The notes: a model not told the origin generated them from the sequence alone. DNA of 37,523 nt from Ruoffia tabacinasalis (GCF_042652985.1 NZ_JBHSHQ010000006.1:1-37523); one strand, 5' to 3'; counted from the stretch's first letter, positions 7,556-15,899 are shown. Numbers and translations are program-made.

Positions 7556-7864
7556 ATGTTAGTAGTTGAAGGTATGACAAGTTGGCAAAAACATCGTCGC
7601 ATTATTTTCCCACAAGTATTACCGATTGCGTTACCCAGTTTAGGAAATGCGTTAATTGATTTGTTAAAAGATACTTCGTTACTGTTCTTAATCGGTTTAG
7701 TCGATATAATGGGACAAGCAGATATTATAATCGCGAACACTTCCGGTGTTTATCAACTTGAAGTATATATTGCGATAGCGTTAATTTACTGGGCGCTGTC
7801 TTCACTTCTCGTATTCGGATTGAATTTCATCGAGAAGCGTTATAGTCGCTACTATCAAAGATAA
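7556..7864 (+). pseudogene. Truncated amino-acid ABC transporter permease (C-terminal part only)
   Basis: The 102 residues match the C-terminal half of HisM/GlnP-type permeases. They begin in the EAA-loop region (VEGMTSWQKHRRIIFPQVLPIALPS) and continue through the last membrane segments to FIEKRYSRYY. The N-terminal roughly 110-120 residues, including the first membrane helices, are absent, and an in-frame stop sits two codons upstream of the ATG. An AGGAGG lies near the ATG, so a fragment could still be translated, but it lacks the parts needed for a working permease. It is the left part of a deletion scar. Confidence 0.8.
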
Positions 7865-7878
7865 GGAGGTTAAGTACA

Positions 7879-8092
7879 TTGAATTTTGATACACAAGTTA
7901 TGATTGATACTATTTGGGTTGTCATGCTGGCTGTACCGCGGACTTTTGGAATTGCTGCTATGGTGTTAGTCTTTGGGACTTTATTAGGGGCTGTCTTCGC
8001 ACAATTAAAGATGAAGCCTGTACCGGTTATTACACCACTCGTTCGTCTATTTGTCTCTTATATGCGCGGGGTGCCGTTAATCGTTCATTCAA
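7879..8092 (+). pseudogene. Truncated second amino-acid ABC permease (N-terminal part only)
   Basis: From a TTG start with AAGGAGG 9 nt upstream, the frame encodes the beginning of another HisM-type permease. One membrane helix (VVMLAVPRTFGIAAMVLVFG) is followed by the conserved SYMRGVPLIV. At about 8092 the homology stops abruptly and the frame runs on as unrelated sequence to a stop at 8199. The start lies 14 bp after the first permease remnant, as in a permease-permease ABC operon. The junction joins it to a URO-D-like tail in another frame. Confidence 0.75.
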
Positions 8093-8300
8093 ATGTGTCA
8101 TGGGTGGCATTGCACGTATGGATATTACACATAATAATCGCAACCCTCTTCGTCATCAAATTTACCGTTCAATTACAGAGTCTGGTGGAAAGCACTTAAT
8201 TCTTACACCTGGGTGTGGGATTAGACATCCTTTTGAAGAAGATACAATTCGTTATTTACAGAAAGTAAAAATCGAAACTGAAGCGTTATTAAATAAGTAA
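8093..8300 (+). pseudogene. C-terminal fragment of a uroporphyrinogen-decarboxylase-family protein
   Basis: In the +1-shifted frame relative to the permease remnant, about 68 residues resemble the C-terminus of URO-D/MtaA-type proteins: VMGGIARMDITHNNRN, then GGKHLILTPGCGIRHPFEEDTIRYL, ending at TAA 8298-8300. No start or N-terminal domain is present. It abuts the truncated permease at about 8092 and ends before a strong terminator, so it is the preserved tail of a gene lost by deletion. The family call is by motif recognition and moderate in certainty. Confidence 0.6.
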
Positions 8301-8312
8301 GTCAATAATTAA

Positions 8313-8337
8313 ACCGTCCTTTCGAGGACGGTTTTTC
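8313..8337 (+). terminator. Intrinsic terminator after the remnant cluster
   Basis: An 8-bp stem (ACCGTCCT / AGGACGGT) closed by a TTCG tetraloop and followed by TTTTT. It was the terminator of the original plus-strand operon and appears intact. Confidence 0.9.
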
Positions 8338-8367
8338 TTGTTTATGAGGTCACGAGATCTCAACAAA

Positions 8368-8399
8368 AAACCGAGGCTGTTTTTACACAGTCTCGGTTT
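8368..8399. terminator. Terminator downstream of proS
   Basis: An inverted repeat AAACCGAG-CTGT / ACAG-CTCGGTTT with a 6-nt loop and flanking A and T runs; it ends the minus-strand proS transcript and can serve both strands. Confidence 0.85.
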
Positions 8400-8412
8400 A
8401 ATTTTCTTTAAA

Positions 8413-9852
8413 TTAGTATGCTCTGGCTAACCAAACAGTTTCTTTCGCTGGTTTACCTGTGACGATACATTCAGCTTTTTTGTCAACTGTACCATCTACT
8501 GGAATGTTACGTGTTGTGAAACCAGTGCGTTCTTTAATCTTCGCTTCTGATTCTTCCGTTCCGTCCCATCCTGCTAAGATCCAACCTGGGTTTTCGTTTG
8601 CAGCTTTTTTCGCTTCAATATGGTTTTCAAGTTCTTCTAATGTATTGATGTCCGTATAGATGTGTTGTGAATTGCGTTCGCGTGCTGATTCTAATAGGCG
8701 ATTTTGCATTTCATCTAAGGCATTTTCGATGTAATCAGCAAAGTTTGCGAATTCAACATCTACTTTTTCATCTAAGTCACGCGCTTTAACGATGACTTTA
8801 TTGTTTTCTAAGTCACGTGGTCCAATTTCTACACGAAGTGGCGCACCGCGTAATTCCCATTCATTGAATTTGTAACCTGGACGGTTGTCGCTTCCGTCGA
8901 TGACTGTACGGATTTGCTTGCTTGCTAATTCTTCATTCAGTTCATAGATTTTGTCCATGATCGCTGGGTTCTTTTGCCATGGTCCAACAGGAATGAATAC
9001 GACTTGTTGCGGTGCAACTTTTGGTGGCATAATTAGTCCTTGGTCGTCACCGTGAGACATGATCATTGCTCCGATTAAACGTGTTGATACACCCCATGAT
9101 GTCGTGAATGCGTGAACGTGTTCGTTGTCGCTGTTTAAGTATTTGATATCAAAAGCTTCAGCGAATTTCGTTCCCATGTAGTGACTTGTCCCTGCTTGAA
9201 CAGCTTTTGTATCTTGCATCATTGCTTCAACAGAGTAAGTTCGTTCTGCACCAGCAAAGCGTTCTGAAGGTGTTTTTTCACCTTTAAATACTGGAATAGC
9301 TAATACGCCTTCAATCACTTCTGCATAAATATCTAACATACGTTGTGTACGTCTTTTAGCTTCTTCAGCATTGGCGTGAGCCGTATGCCCTTCTTGCCAT
9401 AAGAATTCTGACGTACGAAGGAATGGCATTGTACGTTTTTCCCAGCGAAATACATTTGCCCATTGGTTCATTTCCATTGGTAAATCACGGTATGAGTTAA
9501 TCCATTTAGAATACGCATCACCAAACATCGTTTCTGATGTTGGACGTAGCGCTAAGCGCTCTTCTAATGGCTCACCCGCAGCTTCAGTAACCCACGGTAA
9601 TTCTGGTGAGAATCCTTCAATATGATCTTTTTCTTTATTGAAGAAGCTCTCAGGAATTAACATTGGGAAGTATGCGTTACGGATACCTTCTTGTTTGAAT
9701 CTGTAGTTTAAAGCTCCTTGAATATGCTCCCAAATTTCGAAACCGTTGGGTTTGAAAATCATACAACCACGTACGGGTGAATAGTCCATTAAGTCAGCTT
9801 TTTGAATTGTTTGGATATACCATTTTGAAAAATCTTCTTTTCTCGTTACCAT
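8413..9852 (-). CDS. proS: Prolyl-tRNA synthetase, archaeal/eukaryotic-type
   Basis: A class II synthetase charging tRNA-Pro, 479 residues. It opens with KEDFSKWYIQTIQKADLMDYSPVRG and lacks the long insertion domain of bacterial-type ProS (about 565 residues), so it belongs to the archaeal/eukaryotic architecture also found in some Firmicutes. Visible motifs are LRPTSETMFGDAYSKWI (motif 2 region), FRWEKRTMPFLRTSEFLWQEGHTAH and GDDQGLIMPP. The frame is open 58 codons upstream into the leader, but the ATG at 9850-9852 is chosen because AGGAGG lies 6 nt before it and the protein then starts as the family does. Expression is controlled by the T-box leader immediately upstream. Confidence 0.95.
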   Translation of the reverse strand: MVTRKEDFSKWYIQTIQKADLMDYSPVRGCMIFKPNGFEIWEHIQGALNYRFKQEGIRNAYFPMLIPESFFNKEKDHIEGFSPELPWVTEAAGEPLEERLALRPTSETMFGDAYSKWINSYRDLPMEMNQWANVFRWEKRTMPFLRTSEFLWQEGHTAHANAEEAKRRTQRMLDIYAEVIEGVLAIPVFKGEKTPSERFAGAERTYSVEAMMQDTKAVQAGTSHYMGTKFAEAFDIKYLNSDNEHVHAFTTSWGVSTRLIGAMIMSHGDDQGLIMPPKVAPQQVVFIPVGPWQKNPAIMDKIYELNEELASKQIRTVIDGSDNRPGYKFNEWELRGAPLRVEIGPRDLENNKVIVKARDLDEKVDVEFANFADYIENALDEMQNRLLESARERNSQHIYTDINTLEELENHIEAKKAANENPGWILAGWDGTEESEAKIKERTGFTTRNIPVDGTVDKKAECIVTGKPAKETVWLARAY

Positions 9853-10087
9853 AGTAACCTCCTGTTTAATTTTGTGCATAAAAAAACTGTTCCCGTCCAA
9901 ATAAGGACGAAGAACAGTTGATCTCCGCGGTACCACCTCAGTTGTCGGCATGTTGCCAACCAGCTTAGAGCCGATAAGGAGGCGAGTCCATAAACTGTTT
10001 AGTAGGTTCAACGAATGAGTGGGCACGTCACTTTCAGCCTAGGTGACTTTCTCTTATTACCATCAATTCGTTTACTATTCTAACAAT
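9853..10087 (-). promoter_or_regulatory. T-box riboswitch leader of proS (proline specifier)
   Basis: The minus strand contains the T-box core AGGTGGTACCGCGG (9925-9938) next to a terminator hairpin at about 9885-9919 (AACTGTTC / GAACAGTT and an inner CGTCC / GGACG) ending in a T run. Upstream, a stem I region includes GAACCTACT, where CCT (10004-10006) would be a proline specifier codon followed by a purine. Uncharged tRNA-Pro would favour read-through into proS. Confidence 0.92.
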
Positions 10088-10093
10088 GCTTAT

Positions 10094-10122
10094 ATTATAG
10101 CTATTTGTTGTATAAAGTTCAA
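10094..10122 (-). promoter_or_regulatory. Promoter of the proS T-box transcript
   Basis: TTGAAC (10117-10122), 17-nt spacer, TATAAT (10094-10099) on the minus strand. The -35 element overlaps the stop codon of lepB. Confidence 0.8.
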
Positions 10123-10730
10123 TCTCTTTGGACAATTGTGTCTTGATTTTCATTCATTTCATATTGATCAAGCGCTCGCATACTAGAAAGTGGCCAGTAA
10201 ATATAATCTGCCTCTCCGATAATATCTTCGGCGTCGATGAAGCCAAATGCCCGTCCGTCAAGTGAATTGCGACGGTTGTCTCCCATAACGAAGACTTGCC
10301 CTTCCGGTACGGTTGCAGTTCCAGTAATTTCTTCTAATTGAAAATCACTCGTAAAGTTTCCTAATACATCTGCGCGCATGTCGTCTAAATACGGTTCATC
10401 CATTTGAACGCCGTTTAATATTAATTGGTCATCTTGATAAGCAACTGTGTCCCCGGGCACTCCAATTACACGTTTAATATATAAACTTTGCGGCTCGTCT
10501 GAAGGAATCGGTCCTCCAGGTGCTGGGAACACGACCACATCAAAGCGCTCAATATCGTTTAATTTCATCATAAACATTTTCTCGCCGTCATGTAATGTGT
10601 ATTCCATTGATCTTCCATCCACAATAAACGGTTCCATGACGTACGCATAAAACACTTTAATTCCTAGAAAAATCACTGCAACCCAGATAAGCGTGCTGAT
10701 TATTTCTCTGATAATACCTTTAAAAGTCAT
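10119..10730 (-). CDS. lepB: Signal peptidase I
   Basis: Type I signal peptidase (203 residues), a membrane serine protease that removes signal peptides outside the membrane. One N-terminal membrane segment (residues 10-30, ISTLIWVAVIFLGIKVFYAY) is followed by the catalytic serine in VDGRSMEYTL (Ser41), the catalytic lysine in YIKRVIGVPGD (Lys86) and box E GDNRRNSLDGRAFG. It starts with ATG after GAGGTAAAAG, 17 bp after the LURP-one-like gene, and likely shares that gene's promoter. No separate terminator is seen before the proS promoter. Confidence 0.95.
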   Translation of the reverse strand: MTFKGIIREIISTLIWVAVIFLGIKVFYAYVMEPFIVDGRSMEYTLHDGEKMFMMKLNDIERFDVVVFPAPGGPIPSDEPQSLYIKRVIGVPGDTVAYQDDQLILNGVQMDEPYLDDMRADVLGNFTSDFQLEEITGTATVPEGQVFVMGDNRRNSLDGRAFGFIDAEDIIGEADYIYWPLSSMRALDQYEMNENQDTIVQRD

Positions 10731-10747
10731 CTTTTACCTCAATCTAC

Positions 10748-11227
10748 TTAATCTTTACTATCCATTACTGTATCGATGGCTAACACGACCGCAATTACCA
10801 TAACTGGGTCAACTTCTTCCGAATCGATATTAAATTCAAATGTATCGCTCATAGCAAAGAATTTTTTATTTATTTGAGCAATTAAATCTCCTTCTCGATC
10901 ATAAATAATATAATCGTGCGCAAAGTAATCGCCTTTTATTGTCCAACCAATTTTTTCAATATCAAATTGTGGTTTAAATAACGTGATGCGTTTGCGAATA
11001 CTTGCGACTTCTTGACCTCGGACAAAGACGTCCACTTGTGGCATGAGTGATAATACTTTTTGTTTAACTAAAGCGACCTCTTCATTGGTCTCCATGTTAA
11101 TGATGTGCAATTTTCTACCAAGTGTAAGAAACTCTCCGTCCACTTTGTAAACCGGCTTCTGATTGCTATCGACAATATTAAAATTCTGTTTAAATGATAA
11201 CATTTTTTGTTTCATGTATAATTGCAT
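10748..11227 (-). CDS. LURP-one-related (YxjI-like) protein
   Basis: A 159-residue protein of the LURP-one/YxjI family, a twelve-strand beta-barrel fold of the tubby type whose bacterial function is unknown. Family features are alternating short beta segments, MQLYMKQKMLSFKQNFNIVDSN at the start, and the repeated pattern around YKVDGEFLTLGRKLHI and WTIKGDYFAHDYIIYDREGDLIAQINKK. The C-terminus ends with VDPVMVIAVVLAIDTVM, usual for the family. It has an ATG start after AAGGGGTG. It is first in an operon with lepB, under a clear promoter. Confidence 0.85.
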   Translation of the reverse strand: MQLYMKQKMLSFKQNFNIVDSNQKPVYKVDGEFLTLGRKLHIINMETNEEVALVKQKVLSLMPQVDVFVRGQEVASIRKRITLFKPQFDIEKIGWTIKGDYFAHDYIIYDREGDLIAQINKKFFAMSDTFEFNIDSEEVDPVMVIAVVLAIDTVMDSKD

Positions 11228-11248
11228 TTATATCACCCCTTGAGCCTT

Positions 11249-11277
11249 ATTATAATCTTATTATATTTAATGTTCAA
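11249..11277 (-). promoter_or_regulatory. Promoter of the yxjI-like gene and lepB
   Basis: TTGAAC (11272-11277), 17-nt spacer and TATAAT (11249-11254) on the minus strand, about 22 nt before the LURP-one gene. Confidence 0.8.
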
Positions 11278-11339
11278 TTGTATTTAAGAAAATGTTTTTA
11301 CTATAAAATGTATACTAATAAAAGCGGAGGGAATTATTT

Positions 11340-11891
11340 GTGAAACTAGCTCGTTATCAAGATGTATTAGACTTTTGGTTTGCCCCTGAAAATGCGGACT
11401 TGTTATTTGAGAAAAATGATGATTTCGATTCCGAAATTAGACAGCGTTTTGGAAAAACTTGGGAAGCCGCATGTGCTGGCTTGTTATGGGAGTGGCGTGA
11501 CCATCCATATGGGCGCCTCGCTGAAATTATTGTGCTCGACCAATTCTCGCGTAACTTATGCCGAGGCGACGAGAAGAGTTTCACCCAAGATGCGATGGCA
11601 CTCGTCTTAGCGCAAGAATTATATCAGCTTCCTGAGTTTGAAGAAGAATTCTCTATTCATGAAAAATGCTTCGCGATGATGCCTTTCATGCATTCCGAAT
11701 CTGCTGAAATTCACGAAACTGCTTTGCGTATCTTTACTGAAATCGGTGACGAGAATACACTGCACTATGTAAACTTACATAAAGATATCATTGACCGCTT
11801 CGGTCGCTATCCTCATCGGAACGAGATTCTAGGACGTGAGACCACTCCGGAAGAAGCAGAGTTTCTGACTGAACCTGATAGCAGTTTCTAA
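11340..11891 (+). CDS. DUF924 family protein
   Basis: A 183-residue all-helical protein of the DUF924 family, often described as TPR-like; no biochemical role is established. Family signatures are DVLDFWFAPENADLLFEKNDDFDSEIRQRF at the start, then GRLAEIIVLDQFSRNLCRG (very typical), FAMMPFMHSESAEIHE and DRFGRYPHRNEILGRETTPEEAEFL. The start codon is GTG at 11340, supported by GGAGG about 9 nt upstream. It is monocistronic, with its own terminator at 11895-11927. Confidence 0.9.
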   Translation: MKLARYQDVLDFWFAPENADLLFEKNDDFDSEIRQRFGKTWEAACAGLLWEWRDHPYGRLAEIIVLDQFSRNLCRGDEKSFTQDAMALVLAQELYQLPEFEEEFSIHEKCFAMMPFMHSESAEIHETALRIFTEIGDENTLHYVNLHKDIIDRFGRYPHRNEILGRETTPEEAEFLTEPDSSF

Positions 11892-11894
11892 TAT

Positions 11895-11927
11895 AAAAAG
11901 TCCGCAGCAAATGTGCTACGGACTTTT
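11895..11927 (+). terminator. Terminator of the DUF924 gene
   Basis: A stem AAAAAGTCCG / CGGACTTTTTT with an inner AGCA / TGCT arm, ending in six T. Confidence 0.9.
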
Positions 11928-11954
11928 TTCTGTTTTGGGTTGGGTCATTTGGTG

Positions 11955-12275
11955 TATTCGCCAGCTCAGGCATTTGAGCTGGCGCAGTTGGTGCTGATTC
12001 GCCAGCTCGGGTGGTTGAGCTGGCGTAGTTGCACATGATTCGCTAGCTCACGGATCTGAGCTGGCGCAGTTGTACTTGATTCGCTAGCTCACGGATCTGA
12101 GCTGGCGTAGTTGCACTTGATTCGCTAGCTCAGGGATTTGAGCTGGCGTAGTTGCACATGATTCGCTAGCTCACGGATTTGAGCTGGCGCAGTTGCACAT
12201 GATTCGCTAGCTCACGGATCTGAGCTGGCGTAGTTGCACATGATTCGCTAGCTCACGGATCTGAGCTGGCGAATC
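11955..12275. repeat. Eight-unit 41-bp tandem hairpin repeat array
   Basis: Eight copies of a 41-bp unit starting every 41 bp from 11955 (for example 11996 and 12242). Each unit is a palindromic hairpin, with an arm such as CGCTAGCTCA or CGCCAGCTCA, a 6-nt loop (often CGGATC) and the arm TGAGCTGGCG. A linker of about 15 nt follows (TAGTTGCACATGATT or close variants). Arms are strongly conserved; loops and linkers vary. There is no credible ORF. The array lies between the DUF924 terminator and the 3' end of the NERD gene, both pointing toward it. Confidence 0.92.
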
Positions 12276-12301
12276 AACTCGCTTTCCTAAACATTTTGCC
12301 T

Positions 12302-13225
12302 TTAAATCTCTATTTCATAGTAAGTTTTATTTGTTTTCCCCACTTTCTTAAAGTTTTTCCCAAGTATGTCTCGGATTAGGGATCTTGACGCTGCGCTTGC
12401 GCCCATAAACTGATACACATTTTCTGTTGTGACCATGTCACTGTTATCAAAGAATAAATATCGCAGTTGCCGTGCGGATCTGAGAATCATTTCTGATTTT
12501 GCTTCTACATTATGGCAGTGTCGGCATGTTACTTTTCTTAAAGAGATTTCTACATCAAATCGGTGACAGGCTGGACAAGTAACGCCTTTATGGATAGTCG
12601 CAAAGTCTTCTATCGGCAAACCTGTAGGCTGGAACGGATTTTCAATCGAATAGCGGTTCAAGACTTTTTGTATTCTATTCAAATGTGCTGGTAACAGAGG
12701 TTGGGCCAGAAATTCGGTCTGCTTTTTCAAGAAGTTTCTAAATTGGTTGCGCTGTATAATTTCATAGTCAAATTCATAATCGAGTTTAACTTGGCAATGT
12801 TCATTGATGAAAATCATCGCACCGGTTACTTTAATATTTTCGGAGACTTCATTGGCAATTCGTGTTAGGCGCCGTACTTTGGTCGCCATGGCATTCATAA
12901 AATTATTTTCCATTAAGTGCGTGTTAATATAGCATTCGTGATTTCTATATTCAAAAGCGCCATCAAAATTCTTCACTTCAATAACTAACCAGTGATTTTC
13001 TTTGATTAATAGGAAATCAGCTTGCATCGTGCTTTTGTAGTTGAACCAGTAGTCTGAAAGGACATGCCAATTATCATCGGCGTATTTTTCTAACCATTGA
13101 GAAACTTCTGATTCTCCGATATAGCCTTGTTTTAAAGACCAAAATCGACGTTTCTGTTCTTCAGCTAAATTTATTTGGCGAATAACCGACATTTCGAGTT
13201 GAATGAGTTCGGTATTTTTCTGCAT
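12302..13225 (-). CDS. NERD domain protein with C-terminal zinc ribbon
   Basis: A 307-residue protein with a nuclease-related (NERD) domain at residues about 33-150. It shows GYIGESEVSQWL, then QADFLLI...HWLVIEVKNFDG, the D...ExK arrangement of restriction-endonuclease-like folds. Toward the C-terminus CPAC...CRHC (residues about 219-238) forms a likely zinc ribbon, followed by a helical tail. The start ATG follows GGGTGATAAA. It probably binds or cleaves nucleic acid, but no member of this architecture has a firm role. It is a lone gene between a repeat array and the copper operon, a typical accessory setting. Confidence 0.85.
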   Translation of the reverse strand: MQKNTELIQLEMSVIRQINLAEEQKRRFWSLKQGYIGESEVSQWLEKYADDNWHVLSDYWFNYKSTMQADFLLIKENHWLVIEVKNFDGAFEYRNHECYINTHLMENNFMNAMATKVRRLTRIANEVSENIKVTGAMIFINEHCQVKLDYEFDYEIIQRNQFRNFLKKQTEFLAQPLLPAHLNRIQKVLNRYSIENPFQPTGLPIEDFATIHKGVTCPACHRFDVEISLRKVTCRHCHNVEAKSEMILRSARQLRYLFFDNSDMVTTENVYQFMGASAASRSLIRDILGKNFKKVGKTNKTYYEIEI

Positions 13226-13283
13226 TTTATCACCCCTATATATATACGTAAAAAAGGGCGATTTTCATTTTTTATTTTAAAAA

Positions 13284-15377
13284 TTAGTCATCTAAATTTA
13301 AAGTAAGTGCGTTCATTGCGACAATAATTGTTGAAAGTGTCATTAAAATTGCACCGAGCGCGGGCGAAATAGTGATTCCGATAGGTGCCAAAAGACCCGC
13401 AGCCAATGGAATTGCAATGAAATTGTAGCCTGCTCCCCAAAGTAAGTTTTGGTTCATCTTGCTGTTTGTCTTGAAAGACAGTTCGATAAAGGATTCAATG
13501 TCGCCGGGTTCAGATTGGGTTAAGACAACGTCTGCGGAATCAATTGCCACTTGCGTTCCGGCTCCAATGGCGACTCCGACATCAGCCAATGCGAGTGACG
13601 GCGCATCATTCACACCATCTCCAACCATAATAACCGTCTTACCTTCAGACTGTAGACTTTTAATTAAATCATATTTGTCTTGCGGTGACTGGTTTGCACG
13701 GTAATCAATACCTAAAGTTTCTGCGACACCTTTGGCGGCATTTTCATTATCACCTGTTGCCATAATTGGCGTAATGCCTTTGTCTTTGAGAATTGTCATC
13801 AGTTCTTTACTCGTTTCTTTAAGCTCGTCACCTAGAGACACTGCGCCCAATGCTTCGCCATCTTTAGTTAAAATACTAATCGTTGCACCAGGTAAAATTT
13901 CAATATCAATCGACTTCCCATACACTTTTTGACTCACTAATTTATACTCTGTATCTTGATAAGTTCCCACAACTCCTTCACCAGAAACGACTTCTGTTGA
14001 TGTGAAGTCAACGGGGTTTACATTTTCCTCAGAGGCATGTTCGATAATTGATTGAGCGATGGGGTGACTTGACCCGCCTTCAATTCCAGCCATGATAGCT
14101 AATAGCTCGTCTTCGTTATAGTCACTTGATAATGAATCAATCGCTAATACTTTAAATTCACCAGTAGTCAGCGTTCCTGTTTTATCGAGAATCATCGTGT
14201 CTGATTTTGTTGTCAATTCATAAACTTCGCGATCTTTAACTAGTAGTCCGCGATTGGCGCCTAGACTAGTACTACGCGAAATCACAAGTGGAATCGCTAA
14301 GCCCAAAGCATGTGGACAAGCAATAACCAGCGTGGTTACCGTATAAGAAATCGATGTTTGTAAATCAGCAATTGCCCACCAAGCGACGAATGTCACTAAT
14401 GCCACACCGAGCGCAATATAAAATAACCAACTCGCAACTTGATGTGCTCGGTTCTCTGCACGGGACGGATTACCTTGAGCTTCTGTGACTAAATTTTGAA
14501 CTTGAGAGAGGAATGATGAATCTCCAGTTTGACTGACTTTAATAAATAACGTCCCTTGTCCATTAGTTGATCCTCCGATAGCTGTGTCGCCTTCGGATTT
14601 CTCAATCGGTTTGGATTCACCCGTCAGTAGCGCTTCATTCACTCGAGACGTTCCGCGAATGATTTCTCCATCAGCTGGAATGTTTTCGCCTGCTTGAACT
14701 CGGACAGTGTCGCCAACCTTTAATTCTGTTACCGGACGCTGTTCAATCGAATCATCTTGTAAGACAACTTGTGCTTCTTTCGGAAGTAATTTTGCTAAAG
14801 AGGCCTGAGCATCTCCAGCATTACCTAAAGCAACCATCTCAATCCAATGTCCAAGCAACATAATAAGGATTAGCGATGCGAATTCGAAGTAAAAATCCAT
14901 CAGGTACTCGCCCGTAACATAGCGCATAATTACCGCATAGACACTATATAAATACGACACGCCAATCCCTAAAGACACAAGCGCCATCATCCCTGGTGAT
15001 TTCTCTTTAAACTCACCAACCGCACCTTGAAAGAACGGCTTCCCTCCATAGAAAATAAGGAATGTAGACAGCACGGTAGCTAAAATATCCGAATATGGAA
15101 AAGTGTATTGAAATGGAAACGGTATGTCCAAGCCCATCAGTGGAGAAATCCACATAATGATTAACCCAATCGGTAAAGATCTTAAGAAAATTTGTTTAAA
15201 ATTCCCATGGTGGTGATGATGTCCGTGGCCACCGTGATCCATGTGCTCATGATGGTCGTGATGGTCGTGATGGTCATGCCCTCCGTGGTCATGATGGTCG
15301 AGATGGTCGTGATGGTCATGCCCTCCGTGGTCATGATGATTGTGATGGTCGTGATGGTGTTGTTTATCCTTACTCAT
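13284..15377 (-). CDS. copB: Copper-exporting P1B-type ATPase CopB with His-rich N-terminus
   Basis: A heavy-metal P-type ATPase of 697 residues, pumping copper (or silver) out across the membrane. The first 57 residues hold about 30 histidines in HDHHDH/GGH repeats and no CxxC domain. The intramembrane metal motif is CPH (residues 354-356), which marks the CopB class. TGES (252-255), DKTGTLT (Asp398 phosphorylated) and GDGVNDAPSLA are intact. It starts with ATG and overlaps the 3' end of copY by 8 bp, so translation is coupled. No copZ or copA is adjacent. The DNA encoding the His stretch is itself repetitive and could change length by slippage. Confidence 0.95.
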   Translation of the reverse strand: MSKDKQHHHDHHNHHDHGGHDHHDHLDHHDHGGHDHHDHHDHHEHMDHGGHGHHHHHGNFKQIFLRSLPIGLIIMWISPLMGLDIPFPFQYTFPYSDILATVLSTFLIFYGGKPFFQGAVGEFKEKSPGMMALVSLGIGVSYLYSVYAVIMRYVTGEYLMDFYFEFASLILIMLLGHWIEMVALGNAGDAQASLAKLLPKEAQVVLQDDSIEQRPVTELKVGDTVRVQAGENIPADGEIIRGTSRVNEALLTGESKPIEKSEGDTAIGGSTNGQGTLFIKVSQTGDSSFLSQVQNLVTEAQGNPSRAENRAHQVASWLFYIALGVALVTFVAWWAIADLQTSISYTVTTLVIACPHALGLAIPLVISRSTSLGANRGLLVKDREVYELTTKSDTMILDKTGTLTTGEFKVLAIDSLSSDYNEDELLAIMAGIEGGSSHPIAQSIIEHASEENVNPVDFTSTEVVSGEGVVGTYQDTEYKLVSQKVYGKSIDIEILPGATISILTKDGEALGAVSLGDELKETSKELMTILKDKGITPIMATGDNENAAKGVAETLGIDYRANQSPQDKYDLIKSLQSEGKTVIMVGDGVNDAPSLALADVGVAIGAGTQVAIDSADVVLTQSEPGDIESFIELSFKTNSKMNQNLLWGAGYNFIAIPLAAGLLAPIGITISPALGAILMTLSTIIVAMNALTLNLDD

Positions 15378-15834
15378 TCAATTCCCCTCCTAAATTTACT
15401 TGACACTCACATTGGCCAGACACACAGTCGCATGCCACAACGTCCAATGCCGTTTTCTTTTTCTCTATTAAAATGCTCATTAATTCTTCAATATCACTTT
15501 GACTTAAAGTCGCGTTGGTTAACATATCTCCGATTACTTCCCCGGCTTTCTTATTACAAATACGAGCTAACATATCTGAAATAGATTCATCTAAACTGGC
15601 TTCTTCTGTCAGTTTAGCTGAGTAAATGTATTTGCGTCCCTCTTGTTCGGTATCCAAAGCGCCTTTTTCTACTAAACGGCTGATTAAAGTTTTAATTGTA
15701 CTAGCTTTCCAGTTCATTTTATCTTCTAAAACTTGGATAATTTCGCGACTTGTCGCCTTGCCTTGAGCCCAGACGACTCGCATAATTTCCCATTCTGCAT
15801 CGGTAATTTTTAACGTTGGTATTGCTTCTGTCAA
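15370..15834 (-). CDS. copY: CopY-type copper-responsive repressor
   Basis: A 154-residue repressor: an N-terminal BlaI/MecI-type winged helix (ITDAEWEIMRVVWAQGKATSREIIQVL...STIKTLISRLVEKGAL) and a C-terminal cysteine cluster CDC-VSGQ-CEC, which is the CxCx4CxC copper/zinc motif of CopY. The frame stays open six codons further upstream to another TTG, but that start would overlap the ribosome site; TTG at 15832-15834 lies 7 nt after AAAGGAGA and is preferred. It precedes copB and should repress both genes through the two cop boxes upstream until copper displaces zinc. Confidence 0.93.
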   Translation of the reverse strand: MTEAIPTLKITDAEWEIMRVVWAQGKATSREIIQVLEDKMNWKASTIKTLISRLVEKGALDTEQEGRKYIYSAKLTEEASLDESISDMLARICNKKAGEVIGDMLTNATLSQSDIEELMSILIEKKKTALDVVACDCVSGQCECQVNLGGELNE

Positions 15835-15872
15835 TGAAATGTCTCCTTTCAAACTAAGTTTATGATTACGAC

Positions 15873-15882
15873 TACAATTGTA
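15873..15882. promoter_or_regulatory. Cop box 1 (CopY operator)
   Basis: TACAATTGTA, within the 16-bp palindrome GACTACAATTGTAGTC. It matches TACAnnTGTA and lies between the promoter and the copY start. Confidence 0.92.
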
Positions 15883-15899
15883 GTCATTGTTTTAAGTTT

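Noticed and set aside
9853..10026. N-terminal extension of ProS (58 codons)
   Set aside because: It translates the T-box leader; the ribosome site and family alignment support the ATG at 9852.
11955..12275. CRISPR array
   Set aside because: Units are contiguous, with nearly identical linkers and no unique spacers; no cas genes are nearby.
15192..15584. Plus-strand frame of 130 residues rich in Met and Val
   Set aside because: It is the antisense reading of the His-rich start of copB and the end of copY.
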